Origin: Paenibacillaceae bacterium
GTDB taxonomy: Bacteria > Bacillota > Bacilli > Paenibacillales > YIM-B00363
Direction: 5' to 3'
DNA: 16,573 nucleotides
Assembly (NCBI GenBank): GCA_018969805.1
Contig: JAGWXQ010000007.1
Span: 1-16,573, forward strand
Shown: piece by piece, positions 14,102 to 16,573 of the stretch
How positions within the stretch are numbered: the stretch's first letter is position 1
Layout: each line of letters begins with the position of its first letter
Notes under the pieces: model-generated
The model's database searches: none
What the model was told of the DNA's origin: nothing
What the model saw: only the letters and a program-made list of their open reading frames with translations
Made by a program: the position numbers and the translations under genes

Positions 14102-15487
14102 ATGCGCATTGTTGTACTTGTGGTTGCGCTGTTGGTTCCTGGTGTCGCGTCGGCTGCGGTGCCAAAGCCGGACACGGTTACGATCGAGACGTTCCAGCGC
14201 GTACTGGACGTATTGAGCACGCAGCACATATCGGGCATGCCGCAGTCGGTACTCATTCGTGGAGCGATCGAGGGGATGGTCGCATCCCTTGCGGATCCGT
14301 ACACCGAAGTGTATACGCCTTCGGGGTGGGATGGTTTGCAGGAGATTCTTGCGCGCACGCATACGGGCATTGGCGTTCGGGTGACGGTGACACCGACCGG
14401 TGCGCGCATCGATCGGGTGTATGCACAGACGTCTGCCGAACGTGCGGGTTTGCGCCGAGGAATGCGCATTGTCGCAATCGATGGGCAGCCTATTTCGGCC
14501 GCGACGCTCCAGACGCTGGAGGGCGACGATGTCGGGGTGGAGCGCACACTGCGCATCCGCGAGGAAATGAAGACGTGGGACGTGCGCGTAGCGATTGCGC
14601 CGTACACGGTGCCGTCGATCGACAGCGTGCGTACGGACGGGGACATCGGGTACGTTGCGCTGCAGGCGTTTGGGCCGGACACTGGTGCTGCGTTTGATGC
14701 GGTCATGCGGCAGTGGAACGGCAGCGTCCGTGGATGGGTGATCGACGTGCGCGACAATCCGGGCGGGTATTTGGAGGCGGCAAAGCATGTGGTGTCGCGC
14801 ATCATGCCCCAAGGGACGCTCGTGCAGACGATTGACCGTAATGGCGTGCAGACGCCGATTGCAGTTACCGGTGGCACGTCGCTCTCGGGACGCGTCGTCG
14901 TGTTGGTCAACGACCGGAGTGCGAGTGCATCGGAAATCGTCGCTGGGGCGCTGCAAGATGCACAAAAAGCGACGATTGTCGGTACGAAGACGTTTGGCAA
15001 AGGGTCGGTACAAGTGCTCGTACCTTTGCCCCAAGGGGGCATAAAAATTACGGTACAACAATACATGACACCGCTTGGACGGCCGGTACACGGTGTAGGC
15101 ATTGCTCCGGATGTGCGCGTCGCTGCTCCACTGCGCCAGCTCGTCGTTGCCTTGAGGCTTGCGGGGGAGCAGACGATGCGGTTGACGTACGATGAGGAGC
15201 GTACAGTGGTTGAAGGCATCGAAACGCGACAGACGGTTCCGGTCGTGATCGAGGGAGGCAAGCGGTTTGTTTCGGCTTTGGTATTGTGCGATGCGTTGGA
15301 AGCGGAAGTACTGTGGGATGCGTATGAAAAGCGGATTATCGTGACCAAAGGAATGAAGACGCGCACGTTTGGGGTCGGTACGGGATTGCTGCTGCGCAAT
15401 GGGGTATCGTATGTGGCAGAAGAACAATGGATGCGCGCATTTCCTGCAATGAAGCTTGCTGCGGGAACGATGGAATGGTCGCTATGA
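14102..15487 (+). CDS. Secreted S41-family (CtpA/CtpB-like) C-terminal processing peptidase with stalk-like C-terminal domain
   Basis: Carboxy-terminal processing serine peptidase, 461 residues. It starts with a signal peptide (MRIVVLVVALLVPGVASA, cleavage about residue 18), so it acts outside the membrane. A cap segment with ADPYTEVYTP is followed by a PDZ domain (about 80–150; HTGIGVRV, AERAGLRRGMRIVAIDG). The S41 domain (about 180–330) has GYVALQAFGP and VIDVRDNPGGYL. By family alignment the catalytic set is Ser275 (middle Ser of SASASEI), Lys300 (TFGKGSVQ) and Gln304, as in CtpB. The last 80 or so residues (GKRFVSALVLCDALEAEVLWD) look like a copper-amine-oxidase-N-like stalk domain. The ATG at 14102 has AAAGGGGGTG upstream; the in-frame GTG at 14093 lies inside that site. 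Its stop overlaps mutL by 4 bp. A periplasmic-type peptidase between mutS and mutL is unusual. Confidence 0.93.
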   Translation: MRIVVLVVALLVPGVASAAVPKPDTVTIETFQRVLDVLSTQHISGMPQSVLIRGAIEGMVASLADPYTEVYTPSGWDGLQEILARTHTGIGVRVTVTPTGARIDRVYAQTSAERAGLRRGMRIVAIDGQPISAATLQTLEGDDVGVERTLRIREEMKTWDVRVAIAPYTVPSIDSVRTDGDIGYVALQAFGPDTGAAFDAVMRQWNGSVRGWVIDVRDNPGGYLEAAKHVVSRIMPQGTLVQTIDRNGVQTPIAVTGGTSLSGRVVVLVNDRSASASEIVAGALQDAQKATIVGTKTFGKGSVQVLVPLPQGGIKITVQQYMTPLGRPVHGVGIAPDVRVAAPLRQLVVALRLAGEQTMRLTYDEERTVVEGIETRQTVPVVIEGGKRFVSALVLCDALEAEVLWDAYEKRIIVTKGMKTRTFGVGTGLLLRNGVSYVAEEQWMRAFPAMKLAAGTMEWSL

Positions 15488-16573
15488 CGGGGCGCATTCG
15501 CATACTCGATGCGCATCTCGCGAATCAAATTGCCGCTGGTGAAGTCGTCGAGCGTCCTGCAGCCGTCGTCAAAGAGCTCGTGGAAAACGCGATCGATGCC
15601 CAAGCGCGAACGATTGCGATTGTGTTGTCCCAAGCGGGCATGGACATGATCCGGGTCACCGATGACGGAATCGGCATGAATCAGACGGACATCGCGCTCG
15701 CGTTTTCTCGGCATGCGACGAGCAAACTCTCCGATGCCCGATCGTTGTTTTGCATCGAAACGCTTGGATTTCGTGGAGAAGCGTTGCCAAGCATTGCGGC
15801 GGTCGCGGACGTCGTCTGTCGCTCTGCACCTACCGACGACGGCGTCGCGCACGAGCTGCACATTCGGGGTGGGGAAGCGAAGCCGATCGAAGTCGTATCG
15901 GGACGCAAGGGGACGGACATGTGTGTGCGCGCACTGTTTTACAATACGCCAGCGCGCCTCAAACACCTGAAGACGGTGCATACAGAGCTTGGGCACGTTA
16001 CGGATTTTGTGTACCGGCTTGCGATGGCGCATCCGCACATTGCATTTCGCTTGACGCACGAGCACAATGAACTTTTGCGCACAGACGGAAGTGGACAACG
16101 ATTGCATGCGTTTGCTGCGGTGTACGGGGTGCAGACGGCGCAGCGGATGTTTGCGTTGACGCATCGGTGTGCCGATTTTGAGATTGACGGGTTCATTTCG
16201 CCACCGGATGTGCACCGTGCGCACAGGCAGGCGATGACGCTGCTGATCAATGGGCGGTACGTGCGGATGGTTGGTGTGCATCAGGCGATCGTCCATGGAT
16301 ATGGGACGATGCTCCCTGCCCAGCGGTATCCGCTCGCGGTGCTATCGGTGCGCATGCATCCGGAGCTCGTCGATGTCAATGTCCATCCCGCAAAAATCGA
16401 GGTGCGGTGTACAAAAGAGGCACAGCTGATCGCGATCGTGCGCAACGCAATCGCCCAGACGTTGCGTGCCCAGACGCTCATTCCCCTTGTTCCTGTCGAT
16501 ATCGCGCACTTGCGCGCCCGTGTCGCTGTTTTGACACCGCCAAAGCAACAAACACCGCCTCCACCGAAAGTGC
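15484..16573 (+). CDS. mutL: DNA mismatch repair protein MutL, N-terminal ATPase part
   Basis: Partial gene running off the right edge; 363 codons visible. MutL is the GHL-family ATPase that couples MutS mismatch recognition to strand nicking or removal. It starts MTGRIRILDAHLANQIAAGE. The Bergerat-fold motifs are all visible: ELVENAIDA (Glu34/Asn35), VTDDGIGM, FSRHATSKL, GFRGEALPSI (95–104) and GTDMCVRALFYNTPAR. The S5-like second domain carries NGRYVR and VDVNVHPAKIEVR. Near the edge the sequence turns proline-rich (TPPKQQTPPPPK), the start of the linker, so the endonuclease domain is outside the window. The ATG overlaps the peptidase stop (ATGA, 15484–15487) and the Shine-Dalgarno (GGAATGG) is weak, so translation is probably coupled to the peptidase gene. 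Confidence 0.98.
   Translation, partial: MTGRIRILDAHLANQIAAGEVVERPAAVVKELVENAIDAQARTIAIVLSQAGMDMIRVTDDGIGMNQTDIALAFSRHATSKLSDARSLFCIETLGFRGEALPSIAAVADVVCRSAPTDDGVAHELHIRGGEAKPIEVVSGRKGTDMCVRALFYNTPARLKHLKTVHTELGHVTDFVYRLAMAHPHIAFRLTHEHNELLRTDGSGQRLHAFAAVYGVQTAQRMFALTHRCADFEIDGFISPPDVHRAHRQAMTLLINGRYVRMVGVHQAIVHGYGTMLPAQRYPLAVLSVRMHPELVDVNVHPAKIEVRCTKEAQLIAIVRNAIAQTLRAQTLIPLVPVDIAHLRARVAVLTPPKQQTPPPPKV

Noticed and set aside
14035..16296. 753-codon and 452-codon minus-strand frames opposite the peptidase and mutL
   Set aside because: Antisense shadows of two well-recognised genes; no ribosome-binding site or domain signature.

Overview
The window comes from a Gram-positive-type bacterium, most likely in Bacillota (Bacilli or a relative). 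The best evidence is gene order. Read on the minus strand it runs comM – sucC – sucD – dprA – topA – xerC/codV – hslV – hslU, which is close to the sucCD–smf–topA–(trmFO)–codV–clpQ–clpY–codY block of Bacillus. Protein sequences, strong Shine-Dalgarno sites and frequent GTG starts agree. Core genes are fairly GC-rich and full of the hexamer CGATCG. I cannot name a genus.

Left part (1–8579, all minus strand): a housekeeping block. A YifB/ComM AAA+ ATPase is followed by both subunits of succinyl-CoA synthetase, DprA, topoisomerase I, a XerC-type recombinase, the HslV protease and the first codons of HslU. sucC/sucD, topA/xerC and hslV/hslU each share an ATGA start-stop overlap. comM has its own near-consensus promoter, and its ribosome-binding site lies inside a terminator-shaped hairpin. 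sucC has an extended -10 promoter that overlaps an inverted repeat.

Middle part (about 8700–11380): an AT-rich accessory island between the diverging comM and mutS genes. It holds the tail of a decayed protein (perhaps a restriction enzyme), an inactivated IS5-family transposase remnant whose truncated 5' end abuts a small, decaying type I-E-like CRISPR array without cas genes, about 570 bp of AT-rich DNA with a strong promoter and a perfect 18-bp palindrome, and a secreted trypsin-like serine protease. The protease gene is split by a -1 frameshift at a run of seven T's that also forms the slippery heptamer T TTT TTA. A clear intrinsic terminator closes the island.

Right part (11472–16573, plus strand): mutS, then a secreted S41 (CtpA/CtpB-like) peptidase with a C-terminal copper-amine-oxidase-N-like domain, then the start of mutL. 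The peptidase stop overlaps the mutL start, so the three genes look like one operon driven from an extended -10 promoter just before mutS.

The strongest candidates for a second look are the comM leader hairpin, the frameshifted protease with its leader palindrome, the orphan CRISPR relic fused to a dead transposase, and the peptidase sitting between mutS and mutL. I do not see a complete undescribed multi-gene system in this window.
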